This document shows positions 11,511 through 22,553 of a DNA stretch of 64,000 bases, one piece after another. The notes under the pieces are model-generated. The model was given only the letters and a program-made list of their open reading frames with translations. It was not told where the DNA came from and did no database searches. Source of the stretch: Apoda limacodes (taxonomy: Eukaryota; Arthropoda; Insecta; Lepidoptera; Limacodidae). A program made the position numbers and the translations under genes. Each line of letters begins with the position of its first letter. The first letter of the stretch is position 1. The stretch spans positions 11,500,001-11,564,000 of the forward strand of contig OX291562.1 of assembly GCA_946406115.1 (NCBI GenBank), written 5' to 3'.

Positions 11511-11690
11511 TTGATAACCAATTAAAAAATATTTTCGAATCGTCCACCTCTAACAGCGTTCTATTTCTTTCTTTTATTACATTATTATGGTAAATCATTA
11601 ATTTGGTTCTTGGAAACAGTTAGTCATGACATAATTTATGGAGATTTAATCATCAAACTAGATGATAATTCTAAAGTGTTTATCTCATAA

Positions 11691-12425
11691 CTAGCTTTTG
11701 CCAGCGGCTTCACCCGCCCTAAATTTGGATATGAGCATAGGATTCTTACGGCTACGGCTCAATTATATACACAAAAAAAAACACAGAAGGTACAATATTT
11801 TTAAATAATACGTACCGCCCTTCCCCCTCATGACTGCCCGCCGGCCTCGCACATCATAAATGCGCGCGCAATACTTGACAATTATTTTGCTGCCACGTTA
11901 TTTTAAAACTGCGATATCTCCTAAGATATTCATTGAAATCGAATGATGAACAGGGTAATTTTGTTTCAAATTAAATGCTTGTGATAAATAACGTATTTAT
12001 TTGGATAAAGATTAATATTATGTTTATAAAAACACCTTCACAAATAATGCATTATTTTAGAACAAATATGGTTAGCATAAAAAAGGTGTAAGTGTAGTGT
12101 GTGTGTGTGTGTAGTGAGCCAATCTTAAAATATAGACATATGGTGTCCCAGACTTTTTTTTAGAACTTTTATAGGGGAACAATTCTGTCATACATGATTT
12201 TTGCGAAGCTTTAACCGTTTACGTAGCGGAAGCTCTCAAAAGGATAAAAAACCCCGATTTTGAAACATTTTTATCTATTTGTGTTAGCGTAATGATATAT
12301 AGCCTATAGCCTTTCCCGGTAAATGGGCTATCCAACACTGAAAGATTTTTTTAAATCCGACCAGTAGTTCCTGAGATTAGCGCGTTCAAACAAACAAACT
12401 CTTCAGCTTTATATATTAGTATAGA
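11691..12425 (-). mobile_element. Helitron-like element, 735-bp minus-strand copy (copy d)
   Basis: Read on the minus strand it starts A|TCTATACTAATATATAAAGC at 12425 and ends ...GAAGCCGCTGGCAAAAGCTAG|T at 11691. The interior differs from copies a-c and includes a (GT)n run near 12098-12112. The two ends could belong to two broken copies rather than one. Confidence 0.55.
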
Positions 12426-12964
12426 TATAGATAGTACAAGAGCTAGCAACATTGCCATAAAAAGGAACAAATATTATAAATGCGAAAGTAGCTCTGTCTG
12501 TCAGTGTTGTAAATAGCTCTGTAGCATCGTTATTCATAGCTAGGCAGGTTAACACATTAGTTTTGTATTCATATGTCGTACGATAAAATTGTAACAAAAG
12601 TGCAAAATGACTACATCCACAGAAAGTATACAACTAGTGGTGATATGTGCGATGTCCTTTTGTCTCGGGTAATTTTACATAATGCATGTACTATAATGTG
12701 TCTAAATCAGTGTTATTTCTGTATTTACATACACTGAAAATATATGTAAAATGCCGAGTATGCCGAGGTAGTGGGCCGTTCCTTCTCACTACTGAGCACC
12801 CCTGAAAGCGCCTGCTCTCTGCTGGGTGGTTCCTACCCTCCTATACCCATTCATACCCATTCTCGACCGGCATCACCTCGGTAGTAAGCTGGTTGGCAGG
12901 CTAGGGACGGTTAGGGAGGTAGTGATATGCATATATAGGGACCGTTAGGGATCCCTTTGTGCGC
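12426..12964. other. Helitron head fragment and possible LTR/leader
   Basis: 12472-12500 holds TATTATAAATGCGAAAGT, a Helitron head without a body. 12765-12960 is GC-richer and lies just upstream of the gag start, so it may be the LTR or leader of the BEL/Pao element. No second LTR was found to prove this. Confidence 0.35.
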
Positions 12965-13930
12965 AAGATGGAAGACCAACGCCAATTACGACCAAGAAAA
13001 CAGGCAAGTAACGTGGAGAGTGATTCAACACCGCGCTCTGGGCGCCACTGGTTCATCAGAAACGAACACGTGGAGCCCTGGCACAGGCACAGAAGAGCAT
13101 AGCAGTGGTACGCAACACACCAATACGATTAGGGAGTCGAGCATGGAAGCCAACGTCAGCGATAGGCATGTAATTTATAGGACGTTAGACGCGCGCAGTG
13201 CACCCGGAAGTGGGGTAGATGTGCCTTTAGGCTTGGAATCGAAGCACCTATCTCACAGGTGAGTAGATTGTCTCAAATTAAAGCAGAGTTAGAGCTTAGG
13301 GCCTCAAAATTAGAGCAGGCAAAGGCGGCAACCGCATACGCTAAAGCCCGTTTGGAGTTAGTCAGCTGTAGACTGACAACTGTAGTAAACTCCAACGGTC
13401 CCCCTTCCCTGCGACGTTGAAAGAATTCGTGGCTGGGTCAATGGTCAGAGTTCTAACGTCAGAGTAATAGACTCGGCAATAGCTCAGAGAGAACAAAATA
13501 GGTCGCGCATACCTAACGACATACTTACGGGGACGGACACCCGTCACAGTCAGAAATAGGTCAAGCAAATACCAATAGTGGGAAGGGCGAAGTGGCGGCT
13601 TTAGCTAGCACCATAGTAGAAGCGATCAAAATAAATAATAAATCGAACAACCCCCCCCCCCCCCACTCCTTATTTTGAGCTCGAGTTACCACACTTCAGC
13701 GGTAGTGTAGACGAATGGATAGCATTCAAATCAGGTTTTAACGACACAAAAGAATGAAACGTATGAAGGCTTCGTCGGGCGATCCGGGGCCCCGCTAAAG
13801 AAACCGTAAAGGCATTATTGTAGACTAGTGTAGATCCAAGCGCAATAATGGATACATTAGAACGCCGGCGCCGTTACGGTAGGGCCGAGATTCAGAGGAG
13901 TCAGAGGACGGTAAAAATATATCTTTATCT
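12965..13930 (+). pseudogene. BEL/Pao-type LTR retrotransposon gag remnant
   Basis: Translation from an ATG at 12968 gives a basic start (MEDQRQLRPRKQ). A helical stretch SQIKAELELRASKLEQAKAA follows near 13270, then ELPHFSGSVDEWIAFKSGF near 13680 and IMDTLER near 13845. That order, a coiled coil then a L(P)xFSGxxxEWxxFxxxF core, is typical of BEL/Pao gag. Stops and frame changes (about 13100, 13400, 13770) and a 14-C run at 13651-13664 disrupt it. Pol is absent. The remnant is cut off where the 3' tail of LINE II begins. Confidence 0.65.
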
Positions 13931-13941
13931 TCTAGCAAGAT

Positions 13942-13961
13942 AGTTAGTTAGTTAGTTAGTT
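13942..13961. repeat. Tetranucleotide tail (TAGT)n of LINE II
   Basis: Five TAGT repeats lie exactly at the 3' edge of LINE II (AACTAAC... on the element strand). Short repeat tails instead of poly(A) are usual for I, R1 and LOA-like LINEs. Confidence 0.7.
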
Positions 13962-14040
13962 GGACTTATGTTTTCCGCACTTAGCCTCATAATAGGGCCA
14001 TTGTACGTAGGTAAACAATACCTGTCATTGGTTACTCATA

Positions 14041-14951
14041 TCATCCCAGCTCCATCCAAAAGTTAAGGAGGCATCTGATGTTATTCAGCGCTTCCCTCGT
14101 GGTCTGTGGATTCTTAAGGAGTTTTGTCCGTTGGTCGCTCACGCTTTTGCAATGAAGAACCACGTGAGACGGTGTCTCCTCGGCTCCCATGCAGCCCCTG
14201 CGTAGAGGACTGTCGGTAACGCCGATATTGAAAAAGTGTCTGTTTAGCGGGCAGTGACCTGTTATTATGCCAACTATGTACCGTAGGTTTTTCCTGCTAA
14301 GTTTTAACAGTTTGTGCGACTGATTTGCGTCCAAGGATGTAAGAACATTCTTGGTTTATTTGCAGTCCGTCTGTTCTGCCCACTGTTTGTTGTGTTGTTG
14401 TAAGGTTTTGTCACGTAACCACGTTTTGAGTTGGATGAATGGTATCGGTACAATTGGTTCGGGTCCCATTATTTTAGTGCTCGATCCTCTCTTTGCCAAC
14501 TCATCTGCCGCATCATTGCCTAGAGACCCACTATGACCACGTATCCATTGAAGAGTAACCCGGTTCTTCAATGCAATTTTTTGCAGTTCACAGTGACACT
14601 CCAGTTGATGCGGTTGTTGTTGAGAGCTTGTAACACAGCGGCACTGTCGGAGATGATACATATCGATGCATCACTCATGCCTCTAGACAAGACCGCTGTT
14701 GCAGCTCGGGTAATCCCAACACATTCTGCTTGGAAGATGGTGTTGAGTGCACCCAAGCTCGTTGATATGTTGATGTTCAGGTCATGGGAGAATACCCCTG
14801 CTCCCGTCCCTGATTCCGTTTTGGAGCCATCGGTGTAGATCCTGACTTCATGGATGCCAGAGCTATCCTTTTCTTCCTCACGAAGCTGGATACGGTATTT
14901 TTTGTAAAAGACAAAGGTTTTTGGGATGATGTCACATGTCGCCTCTATCAT
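14041..14951 (-). pseudogene. LINE II RNase H domain and C-terminal zinc-knuckle-like region
   Basis: Three overlapping minus-strand pieces give a full RNase H1 fold signature. They show YTDGSKTESGTGAGVF (first Asp), FQAECVGITRA (Glu), IISDSAAVLQAL (Asp), and WIRGHSGSLGNDAADELAKR (His and last Asp). The tail continues GHCPLNRHF...CMGAEETPSHVVLHC, the CxxH/HC arrangement found at the end of I- and R1-type ORF2. Two frame changes (about 14600 and 14350) break it. The domain would remove the RNA strand during second-strand synthesis. All catalytic residues are still readable. Confidence 0.85.
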
Positions 14952-15457
14952 CGGAAGCTTGTTTCCTACTGCCTCCTTGAGACGTGCATGAGTGATTCTG
15001 TCGTCCCGTTTCCAGAGCCCTACTTTCTCAAGACGTATGGGTGCAGCGGCAGCTTCTTGTTGTATAACAAGATGAAGGGGTCCCCCCAGGTTGAGAATGA
15101 ACTATAATGTTGTCGTAGGAGTCGTTTTCATACTGCCTGTGGTTGTCAGGCAGGCAAGACGCTGCAGGCTTTGTAGTTTGTTTTTTACTGTGCTTAATTG
15201 AGTTCGGGGCCACCAAACTACTGCACCATATGTTAACATGGGTCGTATTATGGCTGTATAAAGCCATAGGGTTATGGATGGCTTAAGGCCCCATTTCTTG
15301 CCTATTAGTCTTCTGCATTGCCAGAAGGTTGTACATGCCTTGGTTATTTTTGTACTTAGATGCTTACTCCAATTTAGTTAGTTGTCTAAAATTACCCCAA
15401 GGTATTTGACTGCACTTGAAAGGGTAAGCTCAAAGTCAAGTAGTTTTGGCATGGTAG

Positions 15458-16760
15458 TCATTTGAATTTTCCTTTTATTTGTGAAAAACACTTATTCTGT
15501 TTTTTGGGGTTTACCGTCAGCTCATGGTGGTGACACCACGCTTCCATGATTCTGAGGGCTAGTTCCATGCGAGTGCAGATTATATTTTCTGAGTTGCCTT
15601 TGATCAGAATGGTAATGTCGTCCGCGTAACCTACTGTGTAGTAGCATCTATCGTTAAGACGTTTCAGCGGATCGTCCACCACAATTTTCCACAGCAAAGG
15701 AGAGAGTACTCCTCCTTGTGGGCAGCCTTTGGCTACAATGCCTCGCGTAGTGGTGTAAAATGTAAATTGTACTGCTCTTAGCTTCAGAAGTTGATCAATC
15801 CACCCACTGATGGTTTGTTCCACTCCAAATCTACTAAGAGAGCGGCTGATGCTGTTGAATTTTGTTTTGTTGAACGCTCCTTCGATGTCAATGAAAGCGC
15901 CTAGTGTCATTAACTTATCAGAGAGGGCTGCTTCTATAGTTCCTACGACAGCGTGTAGGGCTGATTCTGTTGATCTACCCTTTCTATAAGCATGTTGTTG
16001 GCGGTGCATCGGCATGTTAGTGCACCTTCCCTTAGATATCTATCTGTTAGCCTCTCTAGAGTCTTCAGCATGAAGTAGGTCAGACTAATTAGCCTGTAAG
16101 ATTTCGCCTGTGTGTAGTCGGATTTGGTAAAAATATGACCTTGACTTCTCTCCGCTGGCGAGGTATATAGTTGTGAGCTATGGAGGCTCTAAATATATCA
16201 ACTAGATGTGGCACAAGTGTTGTTTGTCCCCATTTCAAGAGTGCTGGAAATATGTTGTTCAGGCCAGCAGATTTGAAGGGTTGGAAGCTTTTGATTTTTG
16301 GAAGCGATTGCCCACAGAATTCGGTCTGCAGTGACCATGGATTTGGCTATATTCCAGTCTGTAGGGGTTGGTTCTATGTGTTCCACATTTTCCCAGTTTG
16401 GGTTGTCAGTGACTACACATCCTGGAAAGTGTGTTTCGATAAGCACCTCGCTTATCTCGCTATCAGAGGTCGCATATGTACCATCCTGTTTTTTATTTAG
16501 CCCAGAGTTCTGTTATTATCTTGTGATAATATTTTTTTTTACTCTAGCTGCTTCATTGGTGGAATTGATGTTGTCGCAGAACCGCCGCCAGGATTCACCT
16601 TTGCGATATCTTATGCGCTTCTTGTAATGATACTGGGCTTGTTCATATCGTTCCCAGTCTATTTCAGTTCTTGTGTTTTTGGCTCGATTAAAGAGTATTT
16701 TCAGATTGAGTTTAAGTCTCTCTAGTTCTGGCCTATGATTGGTGTTGCAGGGGGGCAGGC
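15458..16760 (-). pseudogene. LINE II reverse transcriptase
   Basis: The pre-RT region at 16760-16198 reads ERYEQAQYHYKKRIRYRKG and NWENVEHIEPTP, ending in a fingers-like stretch. 16015-15458 holds an uninterrupted palm with QQHAYRKGRSTESALHAVV, GAFIDIEGAFNKTKFN, CPQGGVLSPLLWKIVV, VGYADDITILIKG and HHELTVNPKK. YADD is intact. The ordinary D of the SKAFD-like box is replaced by GAFN. The frame breaks at about 16020-16200 and 16500. A QGGVLSPLLW palm next to RNase H is characteristic of the I/R1/LOA assemblage. Confidence 0.85.
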
Positions 16761-17099
16761 TTGCTAGTAGCTGTGTTGGATATACTTGATTAGTGTGTTT
16801 ATATTATGTTCTATGTTGTCAGTGCTGTTGGTCATGCCTTTAAAGGTGATTATATCTACCTCATGTTGGAGGAGGATCGTGTACCTCGCAACGTCCGTCT
16901 AACGTGGGTTAAGTCATGGTTGTCGGTCCTTCTCATGCACTTGTATGGTATAGCAGATTCTCCTGTTGTCTGCAAAAGATGGCTCATGCCAGTTTGACAC
17001 AAGATCCGTTGCTCCATCGGATGCGAGAGTTACATCTACTATGGCCTGATATCTGGAATTAACAAAAGGTTAGTTGAGAATATATACTCTGTTAGAGAC

Positions 17100-17560
17100 T
17101 CACCTCATTGGTTCGGTGCTGGACTCCCCCATAGAGGGTGGTGAGCATTTGCATCAGCTGATATTATAATGTCCCAGCCGTGGTCTTCGCAGTGTTGCAC
17201 TAGTTCAGTCAGCTCCTTAGACGGTATTACTTCATCTGCGGGCATGTAGACAGAGGCTAGCACCAGCGTTTGTTTGATCGTTCCAGCTGTAAGGTCTCTG
17301 GAACAGATATTGGTTAGTAGCAAGGCTGGTATTGATCTGGGTATGTATATGCATGCTCGGTCGATTAGCTGAGATTTTGGATAGCAACTTACCCCCGATG
17401 TTGTTAAGACCGCATATGTTATTTCCTCTAATCCACGGCTCCTGGATTAGGGCTATGGTCTTCTTGTCAACCTCCAGCAGTCTGCGCAGGGTAGCCGGTG
17501 CAATTTGCTTATGCTAGAGGTTAGTTTGGATCACGCTAATCTGATAGGGACCCGAGAATT
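17100..17560 (-). pseudogene. LINE II endonuclease fragment
   Basis: The minus-strand frame 17323-17105 reads LVLASVYMPADE...HGWDIIISADANAHHPLWGS. It matches the SxYxP and G(D)xNAHHxxWGS blocks of R1/I-type APE endonucleases; the usual D of GDFN is here SADAN. The N-terminal part up to 17560 is in other frames and poorly conserved. Confidence 0.7.
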
Positions 17561-18270
17561 TTACTATCCAACGACTCCCCATCAGACGACGTGTGGTCGT
17601 CGGCGCCTATGTTTGGTGTGGGAGCTGCGTGTGTGTCCATAGGTGCGTGTTCTGTGGAAGTTAAGGCTGAGGTAGTTGGGTTGGCAGGTGGTAGTGTGTT
17701 GCCAGTATTAGCTCCGTTTGTGTTGGGTTCGTCTGGTGATTCTGCGTTCGCCAAATCACCTCCACCTCCAACAGTGCTGAATCTGATGTACACACTGCCG
17801 GAGAAGAAGGCGACTCATCTTTCCCTTTCCAGAATCTTCGCCACCTCGGATTCTGGAATGCCCAGAGTCAGAAAGATACCCTTCTCCTGCATGGTTGCGC
17901 CGTACAATTGCCATGATTTTACATTGTACCATGGGTTCTGTGCGGTCAGCAAGCGATGGGTCCTTGTTAGGTCGACACCATTGGATTTCGGAAGCCACTG
18001 CTAAGCGCGGACTTGCTTCGCTATGTCTGACTGTCGGATGACGGTCAGTTTGCTGTCCGAGATTGGTGATTGTAGGGTGGCTACAGTGTTTTTGAGCCAA
18101 GTAAGCGACTCATTATTCTGACACCACATTTTTAGTACGCCTTCTGCTATGATAGGTTTCCCTCAAAATGCGGGTGCGAATGGTGGCTCGTTGTCTGTCG
18201 GTGTAGCAAGCGCTGCTTCAATAATCCTCTCTTCGTTGGAGAGATCGAGCTGCTGTGCTTGAACCGCGGG
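17536..18270 (-). pseudogene. LINE II ORF1 protein (DUF4780-like)
   Basis: Reading down from 18270 gives QLDLSNEERIIEAAL, then MWCQNNESLTWLKNTV, VIRQSDIAKQVRA, an in-frame stop, NPWYNVKSWQLYG, IFLTLGIPESEVAKILER, and finally YIRFSTVGGGG plus a low-complexity P/T/S tail ending at 17536. The W-x-x-N-x-x-S-L-x-W-L opening and the xTLGIPE block resemble the DUF4780 region found in ORF1 of several insect LINEs. One stop and one frameshift break it. It would bind the element RNA. Confidence 0.65.
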
Positions 18271-18276
18271 AAATAA

Positions 18277-18345
18277 ACTAGTATCATTATAAATGCGAAA
18301 GTGACTTTGTTTGTTTGTTCTTCCTTTACGTTGTAACGGAGCATT
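18277..18345 (+). mobile_element. Helitron-like head fragment
   Basis: ACTAGTATCATTATAAATGC followed by GAAAGTGACTTTGTTTGTTT matches the 5' head of the Helitron-like family. The body is missing. It forms the 5' edge of LINE II. Confidence 0.55.
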
Positions 18346-18379
18346 TAATTGAGCTGGAATTGGCACATAAATGGCACCA

Positions 18380-18553
18380 CTGGCTTTTCGGTAAAGGAAT
18401 ACATCGTGAGGAAACCTGCATACGTCAAGAAAAAAAAGACTTATGTGAAGTCCTCGATCCGTATTTTGCCCGCAGACTATGGCCTAAATCAGCCTCGCTT
18501 CTGAGGGTAGGCCGAGCCCCAACAGTGGGGACGTATGAAGGCTGGCAAGCATT
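18380..18553 (+). mobile_element. SINE/LINE 3'-end type repeat
   Basis: GTAAAGGAATACATCGTGAG, then GGAAACCTGCATAC and CAGACTATGGCCTAAA, then CCCCAACAGTGGGGACGT follow the order of a very common lepidopteran SINE-like repeat (gaggaaacctgca ... actatggcctaaa ... cagtggggacgt). The middle is shortened. Confidence 0.55.
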
Positions 18554-18640
18554 GCATGTTTCTTACTTTACTAACTTAACTCAACCGTCTAAAAGTAATA
18601 AAACAATACTTTGTTAATAAATTAACAAGTACCTATAAAA

Positions 18641-18800
18641 TCTGTATTGAAACACTTAATAATGTAAATAAGTTAGTAAAGCCACTAAAAAGAAAATTGT
18701 GATACACGTATCAATTATTATTTATTGTTTTTATGTACCATAGAGGGCGCACCATGTGAAGCGTCCAAAATCCTCAATCGTTTGAAGGAATAGTAAAGAG
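18641..18800 (+). repeat. Dispersed 150-bp repeat, copy 1
   Basis: TATTGAAACACTTAATAATG through CACCATGTGAAGCGT recurs at 42152-42300 and 55412-55545 in the same orientation. All copies contain ATAAATAAGTTAGT-like and TGTTTTAATGTA-like blocks. Family unknown. Confidence 0.6.
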
Positions 18801-19025
18801 TACCTACTCAGATATTCAAAGAAAATCGGTTTACAAGTTTTTTAGATTCTACAGAACCCTAGCTTAATGCGTGTACGACCCGTGTCCACTTGTTTTTTGG
18901 TCTGTACAAGCAACCTCTATGGTCAGCTGCATACCTACGTACAAACCATAGAGAAGGATATATTATGCTGAAAGTACATTTCTACCAAGATGAGAAAGAT
19001 AAATATCCCCTATTAAATAAATATC

Positions 19026-19702
19026 GGTTAAGTGCTAGTTGGACTCGCGCACCGTGAGTTCCGTACCACCAACTTACTAAACTACTAAAAAATAAGAAAA
19101 CTGTGCCTCTATGCGGTCACCCATTCAATTTTTGCCACGCCTGAAGTTGCCCAACTTGGCATATCGTTTGCAATTAAAAATGTTGCTGGGCCACCAGTGT
19201 TTTTGTTAATAGTCTGGACTATTTCCGCTAGATTGCGCTGTTTTTGTTAATAATCTGGACTATTTCCGCTTGGCGGATTGCTGCTTAACTATGGTTATTT
19301 ATAATTGTAATGACGCGAGCCTGTCTCACACTTGGCCGGTTTTTTATTATTTGCTATTATACTTTAGAGCGCATACTATAATCACTGCAAGTTTAAAGTT
19401 TGTATGTTTTACTGTTTTTAGGATAAAGCATAAACAACAAATCGTGTATCTTGTATGTACCTACATATACCTTAATTTATACCTTAATTTTTTCTTTTTC
19501 AATTTACTACTACTACATACTACTTATACCTTAATTTTTTCTTTTTCAATTTTGTAAATTTGCCTTTATAACACATATTCTGTGAGAATTTTAGTCATCT
19601 ACCTGTTACGATATAAAAGTCAGACAGACAGGCAGACAGCGTAGGTGTAGTAATAGATCTCCGTTGCCAGGACCCTTTGTTCCGTTGGGTACGGAAACAT
19701 AA
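19026..19702 (+). repeat. Lepidopteran GTTCCGTACC repeat, copy 1
   Basis: It opens with AAGTGCTAGTTGGACTCGCG and AGTTCCGTACC and closes with CAGACAGACAGGCAGAC...GGGTACGGAA. These inverse end motifs and the CAGACAGA stretch define a widespread short repeat. Other copies lie at 30848-31247 and 54688-54987. This copy is longer, with AT-rich insertions near 19440-19560. Confidence 0.6.
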
Positions 19703-21084
19703 AAACTAGCCTATAAAATTCTTTTTCAGAAACGTTGCCTGCCTCTTAGACTACAATAAACGTTAACAATCTAAAAGAAGCATTTATTAAAGTAGGTAAG
19801 CAAGAAGTGGATTTATAAAACTGCAGTTCCTTACAATTGGAAAACTCTCATATAAAGTCTCTTGTAAACTTTTATGATCTTGGGTGTTTGGTCGGTAGTG
19901 TCGTTGTAATTTCACACCATTTTCAATATGGCGACTGTAGTTTTGATTTTTGACCACTTAGTCAAAAAAGTTTGGTGCACCATACTACACACATTTTGTC
20001 AGATTTTTTTGTTTTTATAATATCAACTCCTAGTCAGAACCAACTAGTCATAACCTAACTCTCTGCACAACGTTTTATATTGATGGTGGAATGTGTATGT
20101 AAGTTTTAATTCAGCTATTGGTAAGAGGCGGCCACTTTTATCAGAAACCCATATTAAAACTAATTGACATATTCTACAAAAAATACAAAACGTTTTAAAA
20201 ATAGTACTTAAATAAAAAGTTAGTTCTTTCATGTTTTCACGGTGAAGAAATAATAAAATATCTAGTGGCGGTGCAAGTTTGCAGAAAGTGAGGCCTTAAG
20301 AGAGGGCAATATGTTATAAAACATACTCGCAGTAAACCTTGGATATTTGTGCATTAAGAGTTCAGTGTACCTTTGTTTATTAACATACATATATTTAATT
20401 TACATAACTGTTTTTTTTTTCTTCATTAGTACATGTGTAGAATTCTACTGATTCAGTCTTAAAAAAGGTTTATATATAACAATAAATAGATAAAGGAACG
20501 CTGCAATAATAACTTCAACTTATTGCAGCCGGTTTATTTTAATCGATATCTATGGTGTTTTAAATATAACTGTTAATTACAGTTTTGTTCCGCGAGTGGT
20601 GCGAGCAACTAAATATGTGTGGATTTTAGATTTTGTTTTATGATGGAACTTTTTAAAGGAAAGAGGAATCAATTATTAACTACTTTGTGCCGTAAGTTAC
20701 CCATTTCTTACCCAGTAAAACACTTTGCAAGTCGCGTAATATTTCTAATTAATAATTTAAAAATAAAAATTGTTATTGTAAGTCTAACTTTTTTATAGAA
20801 TCACAGACTTTTTTGTAGAACGTTTTAAGAGGAACAATCCCACCATATTTTATTTTCGATAAATTTTTGATTTTTTTTTTTTTATTTTGTCGTTTCTATT
20901 GGTTTTAGTCTTAGCTTGATGTTACATAGCGTATGTTTCTTACAGATAAATACACTATAAAAAAAATTGAAATCGCACTGGTAGTACCAGAGATTACAAA
21001 TAACAAATAAAAAAAAAATACACAAAGTTTATCTCTTTATAATATTAAGTATACATTTATTGGGCTGTATTGTTTTTATTAGCC
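19703..21084. other. No gene seen; one small hairpin
   Basis: AT-rich sequence. The only clear structure is a hairpin at 20500-20529 (GCTGCAATAA ... TTATTGCAGC). 19884-19975 is distantly similar to 32251-32345 (GTGTTTG.TCG.TAGTGTCG, then ATATGGCG). Confidence 0.4.
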
Positions 21085-21343
21085 ATACGAGAACACTATC
21101 TTGTAACTGCTGAATCGATTTAGATGAAATTTGATATGGAGATAGTTCAAGTCCCGGGGAAAGACATAGGATATTTTTCATCCCAAAAAAATTTGAAAAT
21201 TTCCGCGGGAATAACTATAACCGAGCTTAAACGAATTATAGCTAAGGCTTTAGCAAACTCTATTAGAATAATTAAGGAGTTAACTTAAGATTCCTACGCC
21301 GATAACCAAATTTAGGGCGGGTGAGGCCGCTGGCAAAAGCTAG
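21085..21343 (+). mobile_element. Helitron-like 3' part (copy g)
   Basis: It holds the family body (ACTGCTGAATCGATTTAGAT, CCGCGGGAATAACTATAA) and ends GGCAAAAGCTAG. The TC head is missing. Confidence 0.65.
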
Positions 21344-22032
21344 CAGGTTTATATATAAAAATATCTAAGTCCAAAGTCCTCATTATCTGGGGATTCTGCG
21401 TCCGCCTGCTCATTATCAGTAAACCCCTGTTGTAACACATCAACAGAAGTCACTCAATTTTAATTTTATACGAACGTTTGATCCCATTCTATCCATGAGA
21501 ATCGATGCAACGATGGTTGAATTGCAAGGCTATGACATACGGTCGGGTGGACATTACATTTAAAAGTGTTTATTCTTTATTTGACATTTTCTATGGAACA
21601 AGCTACCTGCAGTTATTATCCAAGAGATTTGATGTAAAGTTTTTTTTTATTGCAGTAGAAATACCTTTTTAGGCGTTTATTATCAATATATTGAAATATT
21701 GTTTATTAAAAAAAAATTACATAATTTGGTGTAAAAAAAAAGTGAATAATTAATGTATGCTTGAATTAAAGTACCTATCAAGATAAAAAGTAGAAAATTA
21801 GCTTTTCAACTTTAACACAGAAATACAATAGTATCAGTTTTTGCCCACGCTTTTTTGTCCCGTTATGCATGGGGGCTAATCTACTACTTTTTTGTTCGTT
21901 TTTTATAAGCGTGGTTTTTAAACGTATTTTACAATCCTTTTTAAACTTAAATTTGTATGCATTTCCTAAGCAGTTAATATTTATTCTTTCACGAAACACT
22001 TGGTTAAGTCGATAAAATTTATAATCGATGGG
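21344..22032. other. No convincing gene; weak minus-strand frame
   Basis: A minus-strand frame at 22041-21778 (87 codons) is rich in K, N and F with KKRGQKLILLYF-like runs, as expected by chance in AT-rich DNA. The rest shows nothing. Confidence 0.3.
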
Positions 22033-22170
22033 CATCGTCAAAATCTATAATAATAATAATAATAATTAATTATCACCTTATAATAGGTAAGCACTATTAG
22101 AATATTTGTGAGCTGCTGTACAGGTGCATTGTCAAAACCTATAATAATAATTAATAAATTATTACTTAAT
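22033..22170 (+). repeat. 94-bp minisatellite-like unit, about 1.5 copies
   Basis: The unit starts CATCGTCAAAATCTATAATA, passes through ATTAATTATCACC and AATATTTGTGAGCTGCTGTA, and restarts at CATTGTCAAAACC (22127). The same unit recurs at 26180-26320. Confidence 0.65.
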
Positions 22171-22424
22171 AATAACCCAAGGGCGTAGCCAGCTTTTGGG
22201 CTAGTGGGGGGCAGACTTGTTACAAAATGTTGTTTTTATACGGCAAAAATGGCATTGCAGGTATTTAACTTCATTATTATTCATATGGCAAAACTACATA
22301 GGCGTGGAGCTACTTCTGTTCTTGATTTTGGTACATGACATTGTGATCATATTTTTCAATACGGGAGATAACACCCAGCTGAAAAATTATTGCCAGATCT
22401 GGCAAGATCGAGGGTCGTTGTCAC

Positions 22425-22500
22425 GAATAGATTAGAAATCTTCTTGCCTTTCTTGAGCAATTATCAACCACCTGAATAGGTTGAGTTTGGAGGGTTACAG
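22425..22500 (+). mobile_element. LINE terminal fragment
   Basis: AGAAATCTTCTTGCCTTTCT and CACCTGAATAGG match, in reverse orientation, the LINE remnant at 47380-47720. Only this short block is shared. Confidence 0.5.
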
Positions 22501-22553
22501 AAGACTTCAGCTCATGTGCCATGCCTCTGTGGACTATAAAAAAGTTGACTGGC

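Larger units (their letters stand above)
13942..18270 (-). mobile_element. LINE II: nearly complete RNase H-bearing retrotransposon (I/LOA/R1-like group)
   Basis: The minus-strand order is ORF1 (18270-17536), APE endonuclease (about 17500-17100), reverse transcriptase (16760-15458), RNase H (14951-14356) and a zinc-knuckle-like C-terminus ending near 14041. It terminates in a tetranucleotide tail at 13942-13961. At about 4.3 kb it is nearly full length. An upstream Helitron head at 18277 marks the truncated 5' edge. Multiple frameshifts make it inactive. Its 3' end abuts the broken BEL/Pao gag, so it probably inserted into that element. Confidence 0.8.

Noticed and set aside
13942..13961. Possible telomere-like repeat
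   Set aside because: The unit is TTAG, not the insect TTAGG, has only five copies and sits at the 3' edge of a LINE, so it is a tail.
17591..18004. Plus-strand frame of 137 codons
   Set aside because: Reverse shadow of the ORF1 region of LINE II, which has recognisable blocks.
22049..22067. CRISPR-like or regulatory repeat array
   Set aside because: Simple AAT microsatellite within an AT-rich minisatellite unit; no spacer structure.
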